Shown here one piece after another: positions 34,604-43,918 of a DNA stretch of 64,000 nucleotides. The position numbers were made by a program, and so were the translations under genes. Location of the stretch: NCBI GenBank assembly GCA_934525625.1, contig CAKSZL010000001.1, forward strand, positions 372,001-436,000. Direction: 5' to 3'. Source of the DNA: an uncultured Burkholderiaceae bacterium (GTDB taxonomy: Bacteria > Pseudomonadota > Gammaproteobacteria > Burkholderiales > Burkholderiaceae_B). Position 1 is the first letter of the stretch. Every line of letters begins with the position of its first letter. The notes beneath the pieces were generated by a model. It had not been told where the DNA came from and did no database searches. It saw only the letters and a list, made by a program, of their open reading frames with translations.

Positions 34604-34755
34604 AAATTATAGCTTTACCCGGCAGTTCGTACAGCCTGGTTCGCGCATGCCTTTCATGCAGCGCCGCCCCGATGTCGTGCTTGGCTAATTCGAATATCAA
34701 TACACGAACCAGGCGATCAAAACGCCAGCCAAACAGGCTGGCGTCCATTCCTCTC

Positions 34756-35958
34756 TTAGCGCGGCTGCAAACAGTTGTCGCGGTTCCAGCCGTACAGCCA
34801 CTCCAGGCGGTCGTAGAACTGGTTTTGCGTCTTGTCTTTCCAGAGCAGGTTGCGCACGGTGCGCTCCACGCCCTTGGCGTGATAGATGCGGCCCATCTCG
34901 CGCGTGGACCACACCACACGGGCGGAACGCGGCACGCGGATGGATTCGTACAGCCGGAACGCGGCGGACAGGTCGCCTTCCGCCTGCGCCACGGCCTCGC
35001 CCAGCGTTACGGCGTCTTCCAGCGCCATGCAGGCGCCTTGGGCCATGTACTGCGTCATGGGGTGCGCGGCATCGCCCAGCAGCGTGCTGCGGCCCTGGCC
35101 CCACTCATCCACCGGATCGGCGTCGGCCGTGGCCCAGCGGCGCCACGAGGTGGGGCGATCCAGCATCTGGTGCGGACGCGGATGGATGCCTTCGAAATAA
35201 GACAGCACTTCTTCCTTGCTGCCGTCGGTGACGCCCCAGACTTCTTCCTTGCGGCTGTGGAAGGTGACCACCAGGTTGTACTGGCGGCCGCCGCGCAAGG
35301 GGTAGTGCACCAGATGGCAGCGCGGCCCGGCCCACAGCATGGGCGCGTTGACCCGCAGGTCTTCGGGCATGTTCTCGACGTCGACCACGGCGCGATAGAC
35401 CACGTGCCCCGTCACACGGTGCTGGAAACCGATGGTTTTTTCACGGATGACGGACTTGACGCCGTCACAGCCCACCACGGCGTCGGCGCGATAGACGTTG
35501 CCCTTCTTGTCGGTCACCTCGACGCCGGCCGGGCCGACCTTGACGTCGTCCACGTGCGTGGCGGTCTTGAACTCGACCAGCGGGTTGCGCTCGACGGCTT
35601 CCAGAATGGTGAGGTGGATGTCGGCGCGGTGGATGACCCCGTAAGGCCCATTGAAGCGCTTGCGGAAAACGTCGCCGGTTTCGATGCGCACGACTTCTTT
35701 CGCGTCGATGGCGTCCATCATGATGATGTGGTCGGTGAACACCGCGCGCTGGCGCGCCGCCTCGCCCACGCCCAGGGCGTCCAGCGCCGAGAACGCGTTC
35801 GGCCCCAACTGGATGCCCGCGCCGATCTCGCCCAACTGCTCGGCCTGTTCGAGCAACAGCACGCGGATGTTCTGGCGCGCCAGCGACAGCGCCGCCGCCA
35901 GGCCGCCGATGCCGCCGCCGACGATAATGACTTTTCCTTTGGCTTGATTGTCTGCCAT
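34756..35958 (-). CDS. FAD-dependent aromatic monooxygenase, probable 3-hydroxybenzoate 6-hydroxylase
   Basis: The 400-residue flavoprotein hydroxylates an aromatic acid, probably 3-hydroxybenzoate to gentisate, using NADH. ATG 35958 lies behind GGAGGT. The FAD dinucleotide motif is GGGIGGLAAALSLARQ (about 14-29), the DG motif is VVGCDGVKSVIRE, and the second FAD motif is TLLGDAAHPMTQYMAQGACM (about 300). It resembles NagX/XlnD/MhbM enzymes. It is the last gene of an operon with gentisate dioxygenase, fumarylpyruvate hydrolase and maleylpyruvate isomerase, which supports the substrate; salicylate 5-hydroxylation is less likely for a single-component enzyme. Confidence 0.87.
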   Translation of the reverse strand: MADNQAKGKVIIVGGGIGGLAAALSLARQNIRVLLLEQAEQLGEIGAGIQLGPNAFSALDALGVGEAARQRAVFTDHIIMMDAIDAKEVVRIETGDVFRKRFNGPYGVIHRADIHLTILEAVERNPLVEFKTATHVDDVKVGPAGVEVTDKKGNVYRADAVVGCDGVKSVIREKTIGFQHRVTGHVVYRAVVDVENMPEDLRVNAPMLWAGPRCHLVHYPLRGGRQYNLVVTFHSRKEEVWGVTDGSKEEVLSYFEGIHPRPHQMLDRPTSWRRWATADADPVDEWGQGRSTLLGDAAHPMTQYMAQGACMALEDAVTLGEAVAQAEGDLSAAFRLYESIRVPRSARVVWSTREMGRIYHAKGVERTVRNLLWKDKTQNQFYDRLEWLYGWNRDNCLQPR

Positions 35959-36054
35959 TTCACGACCTCCCAACGATTCGTTCGCGCGCAAACCGACCCG
36001 GCCGGTGGCCGCGCATCATGATTGAAGCGCCCCGCCTAGCGGCAGGGCGCATGC

Positions 36055-36693
36055 CTAGGCTTGGTAATCCGGCTGCTGCGCCGGCGCCGCCTTCTGGAAT
36101 GCCGGCAGCGCCGAGCAATGCTCGTACACGGCCATCACGCGGGGATAGGGCGACAAGTCGCACCCCATGCGCTGCGCATTGGCCACCTGGGGCACCAGGC
36201 AGCAGTCGGCCAGCGAGACCTGGCCGCCGAAGCTGTACTGGCCGGAGCCGGCGCGTTCGAGCAGCTTTTCCAGGCCCCGGAAGCCTTCGTCTATCCAGTG
36301 CTGGTACCAGGCGTTCTTGGCTTCTTCACTGACGCCCAGGTCTTTGACCAGATAGCGCAGCACCCGCAGGTTGTTCAGCGGATGCATGTCGCAGGCCACC
36401 AGATTCGCCATTTCCAGCACGCGCGCGCGCTGTTGCAGGTCTTGGGGAATCAGGCGCGGCTCGGGGTGCTTGGCGTCCAGGTAGTCGATGATGGCCAGCG
36501 ACTGCGCCAGCTGGAAGCCGTCGTCCACCAGCAGCGGCACGCCGGCCGCCGGGTTTTTTTCGAGGTACTCGGGGGCCTTCTGTTCCTGAACGCGGATGTT
36601 GACCGCCTTCAGGTCGAAGTCCAGCCCCTTGAGCGCCAGGGCGATGCGCACCCGGTACGAGGTCGAGCTGTTGAAGAAACTGTACAGTTCCAT
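36055..36693 (-). CDS. nagL: Maleylpyruvate isomerase, glutathione S-transferase zeta family
   Basis: The 212-residue enzyme isomerises maleylpyruvate to fumarylpyruvate with glutathione. The N-terminal thioredoxin-like domain has SSTSYRVRIALALKG (9-23) in place of the zeta-class SSCSWRVR and the glutathione motif QSLAIIDYLD. The C-terminal helical domain has ADCCLVPQVANAQRMGCDL. Its position directly after fumarylpyruvate hydrolase (four bases away) in a gentisate operon favours maleylpyruvate over maleylacetoacetate. Confidence 0.88.
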   Translation of the reverse strand: MELYSFFNSSTSYRVRIALALKGLDFDLKAVNIRVQEQKAPEYLEKNPAAGVPLLVDDGFQLAQSLAIIDYLDAKHPEPRLIPQDLQQRARVLEMANLVACDMHPLNNLRVLRYLVKDLGVSEEAKNAWYQHWIDEGFRGLEKLLERAGSGQYSFGGQVSLADCCLVPQVANAQRMGCDLSPYPRVMAVYEHCSALPAFQKAAPAQQPDYQA

Positions 36694-36697
36694 CGTC

Positions 36698-37396
36698 TTA
36701 CACCACTTTGACGGACAGCTTGCCCAAGCCTTCGACCGAGCCGACCATCAGGTCGCCGGCCACCACGGGGCCCACGCCTTCGGGGGTGCCGGTGTAGATG
36801 AGGTCGCCGGGTTCCAGGCGGAAGAACTTGGACAGATAGCTGACGGTTTCGGCCACCGACCAGATCAGCTTGTCGATGCTGCTGTCCTGCTTGGTTGCGC
36901 CGTTGACGTCCAGGTGGATGTTGGCTTTTTCCAGGTGGCCGCATTGGGCGACGGGGTACAGCGGGCCGATGGGCGCGCTTTCATCGAAAGCCTTGCCGAT
37001 TTCCCAGGGGCGGCCGGCTTCGCGCATTTTCATTTGCAGGTCGCGGCGCGTCATGTCCAGGCCCACGGCGTAGCCCCAGACGTGTTCCAGCGCTTGCTCC
37101 AGCGGAATGTTGAAGCCGCCCTTGCCGATGGCCGCCACCAGTTCGATCTCGTAGTGGAAGTTCTTGGTTTCGGCGGGATAGGCCATGTCGAAGGTTTCGC
37201 CTTCGGCCACGGGAATCACGGCGTCGGCCGGCTTGCAGAAGAAGAACGGCGGTTCGCGGTCGGGATCGAAGCCCATTTCACGGGCGTGCGCGGCGTAGTT
37301 GCGGCCGACGCAGTAGACCCGGCGTACGGGGAAGGTGTCTTCGCTGCCTTTGACGGGCACGGCAACGACGGCGGGGGGATTCACGACGTAAGACAT
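36698..37396 (-). CDS. nagK: Fumarylpyruvate hydrolase
   Basis: The 232-residue FAH-family hydrolase splits fumarylpyruvate into fumarate and pyruvate. FPVRRVYCVGRNYAAHAREM, the metal-binding YEIELVAAIG, and GDLIYTGTPEGVGPV are the family blocks. The small size and sequence match NagK-type enzymes, and it lies between gentisate dioxygenase and maleylpyruvate isomerase. Confidence 0.9.
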   Translation of the reverse strand: MSYVVNPPAVVAVPVKGSEDTFPVRRVYCVGRNYAAHAREMGFDPDREPPFFFCKPADAVIPVAEGETFDMAYPAETKNFHYEIELVAAIGKGGFNIPLEQALEHVWGYAVGLDMTRRDLQMKMREAGRPWEIGKAFDESAPIGPLYPVAQCGHLEKANIHLDVNGATKQDSSIDKLIWSVAETVSYLSKFFRLEPGDLIYTGTPEGVGPVVAGDLMVGSVEGLGKLSVKVV

Positions 37397-37467
37397 GGAT
37401 GGCTACTCGCTCTAGTGGAATTGGAATATGCAAACTCGACAGGCCGGGGCCTATCGGTGCTGAAAGC

Positions 37468-37491
37468 GGCCCCGCCTGCTTCGGCGGGGCC
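37468..37491 (-). terminator. Intra-operon stem-loop after gentisate dioxygenase copy 2
   Basis: GGCCCCGCC (37468-37476) and GGCGGGGCC (37483-37491) make a 9-bp GC stem with a 6-base loop in the 104-bp gap before fumarylpyruvate hydrolase. No T run follows on the reverse strand, so it probably tunes mRNA stability rather than ending transcription. Confidence 0.45.
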
Positions 37492-37500
37492 TGGGGCAGT

Positions 37501-38556
37501 CTAATCCAGACGCTGTTCGCGCAACAAGCCGATGGCGTCCTGGATGGGACGGTCGGAGTAGCTGAACAGCACGGCGTCTTCGGTTTTGGCGGACAGGCGC
37601 ACGGGCACCCACGACGGCACGACGAAGACGTCGCGCGGTGTAAATTCGAACACCTGGTCGCCGATGTGGGCCGTGCCGCTGCCTTCGACCACGCAAAATA
37701 CGGTGGCGTCGGTAGTGCGGTAGGTTTTGCCTTCGAAGCCCTTGGGCAGCAGCTGCATGAAGGTGGCGATGGTGGCCATGGCGTAGCCGCCCGTGGCCGG
37801 GTTGACGTAGCGCAGCTTGATGCCGTCCCAGGCGTCGCACTCGCCGCCGCGCTCCAGCGTGTACAGGGCTTCGCGGGTGCGGTCGTAGGGGTAGTTGAAG
37901 ATGGGCGAGGTGTGGCCGGTGGAGCGATGGCGTACCGGCAGCATGTTGGCGCCGTAGCGCGCCAGGCTGTCGCCTTCGGGTTTCGTGACAGGCTGTTCGG
38001 CTTCGGGGTAGTTTTCGGCAAAGCCCGTGCCCATGGTGCGGATGAAGGGGATGTCCAGGCCGTCCAGCCAGACCACGGGCTCGCCGCCCTCGACGACGGC
38101 TTTGTTGCCGTGGTCGTGCCAGGTCCACGAGGGCGTGATGATGAAGTCGCCGGGGTGCATGGTGGTGCGTTCGCCGTTGACGGCCGTGTACGCGCCCGAG
38201 CCTTCCATGATGAAGCGCAGCGCCGATTGCACGTGGCGGTGGCTGGGGGCGATTTCGCCGGGCAAAATCAGTTGCAGGCCGGCGTACAGCGTGGTGGTGA
38301 TGGCCGCCTGGCCGCGCAGGCCGGGGTTTTCGAGTATCAGCACGCGGCGGATGGCCTCTTCGGCGGTAATCAGTTCGCCCGATTCCATGATGTCGCCGCG
38401 TACGTCTTCGTAGCGCCACATGAAGGGCACACAGGGCGTCATGGGATGCGGCGGCACCAGCGCGTGCAGCGATTCCCACAGCGGGGTCATGTCTTTCTTG
38501 TCGATGCGCGCATAGTAGGCGGCGCGCTCGGCCTGGTTGGCGGCGACTTGGCTCAT
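37501..38556 (-). CDS. Gentisate 1,2-dioxygenase, copy 2
   Basis: The 351-residue enzyme opens gentisate to maleylpyruvate with Fe(II). The N-terminal cupin carries His106 and His108 ([20 protein letters not shown]) and His147/His149 (WHDHG). The C-terminal cupin has lost its histidines ([14 protein letters not shown]), as in typical gentisate/salicylate dioxygenases. It is the first gene of a four-gene reverse-strand operon for 3-hydroxybenzoate via gentisate. An imperfect dyad about 105 bp upstream is a candidate operator. Confidence 0.92.
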   Translation of the reverse strand: MSQVAANQAERAAYYARIDKKDMTPLWESLHALVPPHPMTPCVPFMWRYEDVRGDIMESGELITAEEAIRRVLILENPGLRGQAAITTTLYAGLQLILPGEIAPSHRHVQSALRFIMEGSGAYTAVNGERTTMHPGDFIITPSWTWHDHGNKAVVEGGEPVVWLDGLDIPFIRTMGTGFAENYPEAEQPVTKPEGDSLARYGANMLPVRHRSTGHTSPIFNYPYDRTREALYTLERGGECDAWDGIKLRYVNPATGGYAMATIATFMQLLPKGFEGKTYRTTDATVFCVVEGSGTAHIGDQVFEFTPRDVFVVPSWVPVRLSAKTEDAVLFSYSDRPIQDAIGLLREQRLD

Positions 38557-38661
38557 GCCTCATACCTCTCGGTTCGTTGGGTGTTGACGCGGCCGGCGCA
38601 GCATTTGCTGCCCGCGATGGTCTATGGATTCAATTATGCACAGCTTGCCATATCCGAACCA

Positions 38662-38683
38662 ATGAACAATTTGTATTATTCAT
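38662..38683. promoter_or_regulatory. Imperfect dyad, candidate operator of gentisate operon 2
   Basis: ATGAACAAT-TTGT-ATTATTCAT is a 22-bp inverted repeat with one mismatched pair in nine. It lies 106 bp upstream of the dioxygenase start in an AT-rich stretch (TATATATATC nearby). The dyad would suit a MarR- or IclR-type regulator; none is adjacent. Confidence 0.5.
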
Positions 38684-38908
38684 ACTGATTTATATATATC
38701 TTGTGGGTATGGCATACGAATTGTGCAATGCGTCATGCGTTAAATGTCGGCGGGATAAAGGGGAAGTGCTGGCGGGCGGGTGTTTATCTTGCGGCGCAGC
38801 TTGATTGTCTGCTAATCAAGCGGAGGCGAAGTCCAACAGACGTGGTCAGATCGTAGAGAGCCTTTCGCGGGGTGGGTATTTTTGCGCTGGTGTTTTGGAT
38901 TCTTTAGC

Positions 38909-39122
38909 GCTGCCGGAGGCAAGCCCATTGACGCGGCCGGTCGGGCGGCCCCGCTGCGCGGGGCTTCCCGCGTCTACCTCGTACGTGCGGGCGGCGAACC
39001 AACTCGCCCTCAGCGCTGCGCGCTTGCGGTGCTCGGGCAGCGTTCGCCGACTGCCCCCGCACTGCCTTCGGTAGCACGCGGCGCCCTCCAACGGCCGCGT
39101 CAATGGGCTTGCCTCCGGCAGC
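38909..39122. repeat. 31-bp perfect inverted repeat flanking 152 bp
   Basis: GCTGCCGGAGGCAAGCCCAT plus TGACGCGGCCG (38909-38939) is repeated exactly in inverse orientation at 39092-39122. The 152-bp interior is GC-rich with smaller hairpins (GGCCCCGCTGCGCGGGGC). Perfect arms of this length in a gene-free gap point to a non-autonomous mobile or REP-like element, or a very strong RNA hairpin. Confidence 0.9.
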
Positions 39123-39371
39123 TTGGCGATGGCGTCATGCATCCAAACTGCTTGATTCGGACGGTGCTTGTTGTGCTTATTTGTTGCGCTTACCGGCTAG
39201 AGCATTTTTGGTTTAAGTGATTACAAATTTAGTCAATACTAAGGTCGAGAGTCGGTGTAGGCATTGTCGTGCGTTCTCGTGGCGCTGTGCTGTTGCCAAC
39301 GCTGTGGTTCCGTTGATGCTGATCCTACGGCTACACCTGCTCCGATATTGGCGCTTGAGCCTGCGGAAACT

Positions 39372-40286
39372 TTACCGGGGCATAGGATGCAAACGCGTGG
39401 CGGGTCCGGCCTTCAACACCTGGCCGGGCAGCTCATGCCCTACCAGGCCCGGCAGCGTAGCGGCGGCGGCCAGCAGGGCATTCAGGTCGACGCCCGTTTC
39501 GCAGCCCATGGCCTGGAACATGTGCACCAGGTCTTCGGTGCAAACGTTGCCGCTGGCTCCCGGCGCGTAGGGGCAGCCGCCCAGGCCGCCGAGCGAGGCG
39601 TCGAAGTGCCGAATGCCGGTTTGCCAGGCGGCGAGCGCATTGGCTAGGCCCATGCCGCGCGTGTCGTGGAAGTGCACGGTAATAGTCAGTTCGGGCCAGC
39701 GCGCCAGCACGGCTTGGCACAATTGCGCCACTTGCGCCGGGTTGGCCATGCCGGTGGTGTCGCATAGCGAGACGCCCTGCATGCCCATGTCGGCGAATTC
39801 GCCTACGCGTTGCAGCACGCGTTCTTGCGGCACCGCGCCTTCGAAAGGACAGCCGAAGGCGGTGGAGAGCGAGGCGTTCAGGGTAGCGCTGTCGCCTACC
39901 TGCGCAACGATGGCGCGGAACTGCGCCAGCGATTGTTCGGGCGTCATGCGCAGGTTGGCCAGGTTATGGCTTGCGCTGGCCGACATGAAGACGTTGATTT
40001 CGTCCACGCCGCAGGCCAGCGCCCGTTCGCAGCCCCTGGCGTTGGGCACCAACGCGGCGTACACCACGCCGGGCACGCGCTCGATTTCGCTCATGACGAC
40101 TTCGGCGTCGGCCAGCGCGGGGATGGCCTTGGGCGAGGTGAAGGAGGTGACTTCTATTTTGGCCAGGCCGGTGCGGCTGAGCGTGTTGACGAGCCGGATC
40201 TTGTCTTCGGTGGGAATGAAGCGCGGCTCTATCTGAAAACCGTCGCGCACCGCGACTTCCTGGATGAACAAGCGGTCTTCAGCCAT
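39372..40286 (-). CDS. Hydroxymethylglutaryl-CoA lyase family protein
   Basis: The 304-residue TIM-barrel lyase cleaves a 3-hydroxyacyl-CoA such as HMG-CoA to acetyl-CoA and a ketoacid. VAVRDGFQIE holds the catalytic Arg14/Asp15, VHFHDTRG the metal histidines (about 205-207), and GGLGGCPYAPGASGN the signature with Cys238. ATG 40286 has GGAG six bases upstream; an ATG at 40289 and one at 40310 are alternatives. It follows a family III CoA-transferase 58 bp away, so the pair probably activates and then splits one organic acid. Confidence 0.87.
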   Translation of the reverse strand: MAEDRLFIQEVAVRDGFQIEPRFIPTEDKIRLVNTLSRTGLAKIEVTSFTSPKAIPALADAEVVMSEIERVPGVVYAALVPNARGCERALACGVDEINVFMSASASHNLANLRMTPEQSLAQFRAIVAQVGDSATLNASLSTAFGCPFEGAVPQERVLQRVGEFADMGMQGVSLCDTTGMANPAQVAQLCQAVLARWPELTITVHFHDTRGMGLANALAAWQTGIRHFDASLGGLGGCPYAPGASGNVCTEDLVHMFQAMGCETGVDLNALLAAAATLPGLVGHELPGQVLKAGPATRLHPMPR

Positions 40287-40344
40287 CATTTTCTCCATTA
40301 CACAACTCACGGATTGGCACTGAGGATGTAGGTTGGCGCTATGC

Positions 40345-41568
40345 TCACGCCAGCCCCGCTTCGCGCAATTGCGCCAGTTGTTCGGGCGTGACGCCGATGC
40401 GCGCCAAGACTTCCTGCGTGTGTTCGCCCAGTTCCGGCCCTACCCAGCGCGTGCGGCCGGGGGTGGCGCTGAGCTTGGGCACGATGCCGGGCATGGCCAG
40501 CGTCTGGCCGTCGGGCAGCGGCATTTCCTGGATCATGTCGCGGGCGCGGTAATGCAGGTCTTCGAAAATGTCCTTGGCCGTGTAGATGCGGCCCGCCGGC
40601 ACCGAAGCGGCCTCCAGCACCGACAGTATCTTTTCCAGCGGCAGGCTGGCGGCCCAGGCGCCGATGGCGTCGTCTATGCGCTGGGTATGGCGCACGCGGC
40701 CGTCGTTATGGGCCAGCTCGGGGTCGTCGGCCAGGTCGTCGCGGCCCATGGCGCGCATCAGGCGCTGGAAGATGGCGTCGCCGTTGCCGGCTATCGCCAC
40801 GTAATGGCCGTCCTGGCTGGAATAGGTGTTGGAAGGCACGATGCCCGGCAGCGCCGAGCCCGAGCGTTCGCGGATATGGCCCAGCATGGCGTATTCGGGC
40901 AGCAGGCTTTCCATGACCGCGAAGATGGATTCGTACAGGGCAACGTCCACCACCTGGCCCTTGCCGCCGTTGGCATTGCGGTGGTGCAGGGCGATCAGCG
41001 CGCCCACGGTGCCGTACAGCGAAGCTAGCGTGTCGCCCAGGCTGACGCCGGTGCGCACGGGCGCGCGGTCGGGGTAGCCGGTAACGTAGCGCAGCCCGGC
41101 CATGCACTCGGCAATGGCCGCGAAGCCAGGGCGTTCGCGGTAGGGGCCCGTCTGCCCGTAGCCCGAGATGCGCAGCATGATCAGGCCGGGGTTGCGCTCG
41201 GAAAGGGCTTCCCAGCCCAGGCCCCATTTTTCCAGCGTGCCGGGGCGGAAATTCTCGACCAGAATATCGGCCTCGGCCGCCAGCTCGCGCACGGCCTGCT
41301 GGCCTTGCTCGGCGCGCAAGTCCAGCGTCACCGATTTCTTGTTGCGGCTTTGCACGTACCACCATAAAGAGGTGCCCTTGTGCAGCTTGCGCCATTTGCG
41401 CAGCGGGTCGCCCGTGCCGGGCGGCTCCACCTTGATGACCTCGGCGCCGAACTGCGCCAGCAGCGACGTGGCGTAAGGCCCGGCGATCAGCGAGCCCAAT
41501 TCGAGCACTTTGATGCCGGCCAGCGGCAAGGGCGCCTCTTGGCGGGAATCGGCTTGGGAAGTCGGCAT
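40345..41568 (-). CDS. Family III CoA-transferase (CaiB/BaiF)
   Basis: The 407-residue enzyme transfers CoA between carboxylic acids. LAGIKVLELGSLIAGPYATS, AEVIKVEPPGTGDPLR and VENFRPGTLEKWGL are family blocks, and the catalytic aspartate is Asp179 (VSLGDTLASLYG). ATG 41568 behind AGGTGA was preferred to an ATG five codons earlier. It lies between the GntR regulator and the HMG-CoA-lyase-family gene on one strand and is probably cotranscribed with both. Substrate unknown; candidates include 3-hydroxy-3-methylglutarate, citramalate or itaconate. Confidence 0.88.
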   Translation of the reverse strand: MPTSQADSRQEAPLPLAGIKVLELGSLIAGPYATSLLAQFGAEVIKVEPPGTGDPLRKWRKLHKGTSLWWYVQSRNKKSVTLDLRAEQGQQAVRELAAEADILVENFRPGTLEKWGLGWEALSERNPGLIMLRISGYGQTGPYRERPGFAAIAECMAGLRYVTGYPDRAPVRTGVSLGDTLASLYGTVGALIALHHRNANGGKGQVVDVALYESIFAVMESLLPEYAMLGHIRERSGSALPGIVPSNTYSSQDGHYVAIAGNGDAIFQRLMRAMGRDDLADDPELAHNDGRVRHTQRIDDAIGAWAASLPLEKILSVLEAASVPAGRIYTAKDIFEDLHYRARDMIQEMPLPDGQTLAMPGIVPKLSATPGRTRWVGPELGEHTQEVLARIGVTPEQLAQLREAGLA

Positions 41569-41727
41569 GGCATCACCTGGCAAACGTAATGGCTGCTTAT
41601 GATACGACAGGCAACACAGCGAGGCGGTCTGCCAACAGCATATGCGGCCGCCGTATTTCTGCCGCGGAATCGGTTTCTCTTTTATGGAAGTGCCGGGCGG
41701 GCGTCGACTGGTATCGGGTAACGAATT

Positions 41728-42585
41728 TCATTTTGGCGCTACGCGCAGCTCCGTCGCTTCGGACGCGCTACGGCCCGCCTCGCCTTCTTTGCCCAGCGGC
41801 ACGCGCACCGCATAACGCACCTGGTCCGCACGGCAATGCGAGATGCCCGCCATGACGGGCCGGTCGTCGGTATCAAAATACACCAGATGCCGCGTCAGCA
41901 CTGGGTCGCCGGGCATCAGGTTGAGATAATCGGCGTGCTCCGGCTTGACCAGGCCGGCCTCGATCTTCAGGTCGCCGTAGGCCAGGCCGCCGGCCAGCTT
42001 GCTGACCAGTTGCAGCATGGAGCCGGCTTCCACCTGCTTGGGGTTCAGCGACGCCACGCGAGCGACGGGAACATAGCGGTAATCGAGAGAAATCGGCACG
42101 TGCTTGACGGTGCGCAGGCGCAGCACGCTCCAGACCGGCTCGCCGGGGCTCAGCCCCAGTTGCGCGGCCACCGATGCGGGGGCGGGCACAGCCTTGCAGT
42201 ACAGCACCTTGAACGTCAGCGGCCTGCCGCTGGCCGACCACTGGTCGCTGAAATCCATTTCGGGCCGGAAGCGCTCGTCTATCTTGGGCATGCACACGAA
42301 AGTGCCGGAGCCCCGAACCCTGCGCAGATAGCCTTCGTCCACGAGTTCCTGCACCGCCTGCCGCACCGTCATGCGGCTGACGCCGAACTGTTCGGCCAAT
42401 TCGAGATCGGTGTGAAAGCGTTCGGATTCCTGCTGCCAGCCCAGTATCATCGCCAGCACCCGGCGCTTGATCTGCTCGTACAGCGGCAAGGGAGAGTCGC
42501 GATCCAGCGGCAGCGGCGCCGTGGCATCGAGACGGTCTTCATGGACGCTGGAAGGGCTGGTGGAATTCTGGGTCACGGGCGGCAA
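41728..42585 (-). CDS. GntR family regulator, HutC (UTRA) subfamily
   Basis: The 285-residue regulator has the GntR winged helix (PLPLYEQIKRRVLAMILGWQ, ELAEQFGVSRMTVRQAVQEL) and a UTRA ligand domain (about 120-275) with SLDYRYVPVARVASL and RHLVYFDTDDRPVMAG. No ATG is available; TTG at 42585 or GTG at 42576 are the likely starts. It is divergent from prpC, and a TGTCTA-N6-TAGACA operator lies between them, so it should control both the CoA-transferase operon and the methylcitrate genes. Confidence 0.85.
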   Translation of the reverse strand: MPPVTQNSTSPSSVHEDRLDATAPLPLDRDSPLPLYEQIKRRVLAMILGWQQESERFHTDLELAEQFGVSRMTVRQAVQELVDEGYLRRVRGSGTFVCMPKIDERFRPEMDFSDQWSASGRPLTFKVLYCKAVPAPASVAAQLGLSPGEPVWSVLRLRTVKHVPISLDYRYVPVARVASLNPKQVEAGSMLQLVSKLAGGLAYGDLKIEAGLVKPEHADYLNLMPGDPVLTRHLVYFDTDDRPVMAGISHCRADQVRYAVRVPLGKEGEAGRSASEATELRVAPK

Positions 42586-42628
42586 GGCACCTGGCAGCCA
42601 TGCCTCGGAACAGGCATGAACATTTAGT

Positions 42629-42646
42629 TGTCTACATATATAGACA
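42629..42646. promoter_or_regulatory. GntR/HutC-type operator
   Basis: TGTCTA-CATATA-TAGACA is an inverted repeat with 6-bp perfect arms in the divergent gap, 43 bp from the GntR start and 97 bp from prpC. It fits the GT-N-TA-N-AC style of GntR operators. An AT-rich TATATT follows at about 42653-42658. Confidence 0.7.
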
Positions 42647-42742
42647 TTATGCTATATTTCCAGGGAAGATGAAAGCCGACCGCCGGATACCTTGCCGCCA
42701 CGGGCCGCAAGCGCGCCGCCGGATATTCCAGGAGACTCAGCC

Positions 42743-43915
42743 ATGACTACCGCCAACGCCCCCCAAGATGGCGCCGCCCCGGGCTTCAAGCCCAAGAAAT
42801 CCGTCGCCTTGTCCGGCGTCGCCGCGGGCAACACGGCCCTATGCACCGTCGGCAAAACCGGCAACGACCTGCACTACCGCGGCTACGACATCCTGGACAT
42901 CGCCCAGACCTGCGAGTTCGAAGAAATCGCCCACCTGCTGGTGCACGGCAAGCTGCCCAACCAGGCCGAACTCGACGCCTACAAGCGCAAGCTGAAAGCG
43001 CTGCGCGGCCTGCCCGCCAACGTGAAACGCGCGCTGGAGCAGTTGCCCGCCGGCGCCCATCCCATGGACATCATGCGCACCGGCGTGTCGGTGCTGGGCT
43101 GCGTGCTGCCCGAAAAAGACGACCACAACCCGCCCGGCGCGCGCGACATCGCCGACCGCCTCATGGCCTCGCTGGGCTCCATGCTGCTGTACTGGCATCA
43201 CTGGAGCACCAACGGCAAGCGCATCGACGTGGAAACCGACGACGACTCCATCGGCGGCCACTTCCTGCACCTGCTGCACGGCGCGGCGCCCCCGGAAAAC
43301 TGGGTGCGCGCCATGCACACTTCGCTGAACCTGTACGCCGAACATGAATTCAATGCCTCCACCTTCACCGCGCGCGTCATCGCGGGCACCGGCAGCGACA
43401 TGTATTCCGCCGTCGCCGGCGCCATCGGCGCCTTGCGCGGGCCCAAGCACGGCGGCGCCAACGAAGTGGCCTTCGACATCCAGAAGCGCTACGACAACCC
43501 CGACGAAGCCGAGGCCGACATTCGCCGGCGCGTCGAGGCCAAGGAGGTCATCATCGGCTTCGGCCACCCTGTTTACACCATCAGCGACCCGCGCAACATC
43601 ATCATCAAGCAGGTGGCCCAGGAACTGTCGCAGGCGGCCGGCTCCACCAAGATGTTCGACATCGCCGAACGACTGGAATCCGTCATGTGGGAAGCCAAAA
43701 AGATGTTTCCCAACCTGGACTGGTTCAGCGCCGTCAGCTACCACATGATGGGCGTGCCCACGGCCATGTTCACGCCTTTGTTCGTCATTGCGCGCACCAG
43801 CGGCTGGGCCGCGCACATCATCGAGCAGCGCATCGACAACAAGATCATCCGGCCCAGCGCCCATTACACCGGGCCGGAAAACCAGCCCTTCGTTCCCATC
43901 GCCGAACGCGCCTGA
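42743..43915 (+). CDS. prpC: 2-methylcitrate synthase / citrate synthase
   Basis: The 390-residue enzyme condenses propionyl-CoA (or acetyl-CoA) with oxaloacetate. ATG 42743 lies behind [42 protein letters not shown] and the catalytic-His region [15 protein letters not shown] are conserved; the short bacterial form and neighbours acnD and prpF identify it as PrpC. It starts the forward methylcitrate operon. Confidence 0.93.
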   Translation: MTTANAPQDGAAPGFKPKKSVALSGVAAGNTALCTVGKTGNDLHYRGYDILDIAQTCEFEEIAHLLVHGKLPNQAELDAYKRKLKALRGLPANVKRALEQLPAGAHPMDIMRTGVSVLGCVLPEKDDHNPPGARDIADRLMASLGSMLLYWHHWSTNGKRIDVETDDDSIGGHFLHLLHGAAPPENWVRAMHTSLNLYAEHEFNASTFTARVIAGTGSDMYSAVAGAIGALRGPKHGGANEVAFDIQKRYDNPDEAEADIRRRVEAKEVIIGFGHPVYTISDPRNIIIKQVAQELSQAAGSTKMFDIAERLESVMWEAKKMFPNLDWFSAVSYHMMGVPTAMFTPLFVIARTSGWAAHIIEQRIDNKIIRPSAHYTGPENQPFVPIAERA

Positions 43916-43918
43916 TCG

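Larger units (their letters stand above)
38557..39371. other. 815-bp gene-free region upstream of gentisate operon 2
   Basis: It holds an AT-rich promoter zone (38625-38705) with a dyad, a GC-rich segment bounded by 31-bp inverted repeats (38909-39122), and a low-complexity mixed segment up to the stop of the HMG-CoA-lyase-family gene. Open frames here (for example 38846-39142 reverse) follow the inverted repeat and look non-coding. Confidence 0.5.

Noticed and set aside
38577..38804. 75-codon frame reading CNASCVKCRRDKGEVLAGGC at its end
   Set aside because: Cysteine pairs look like a zinc ribbon, but there is no ribosome site, it crosses the gentisate promoter region and codon use is atypical.
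38846..39142. 98-codon reverse frame covering the 31-bp inverted repeat
   Set aside because: Its sequence follows the repeat arms at both ends (LPEASPLTRP and its mirror), so it is a by-product of the element, not a gene.
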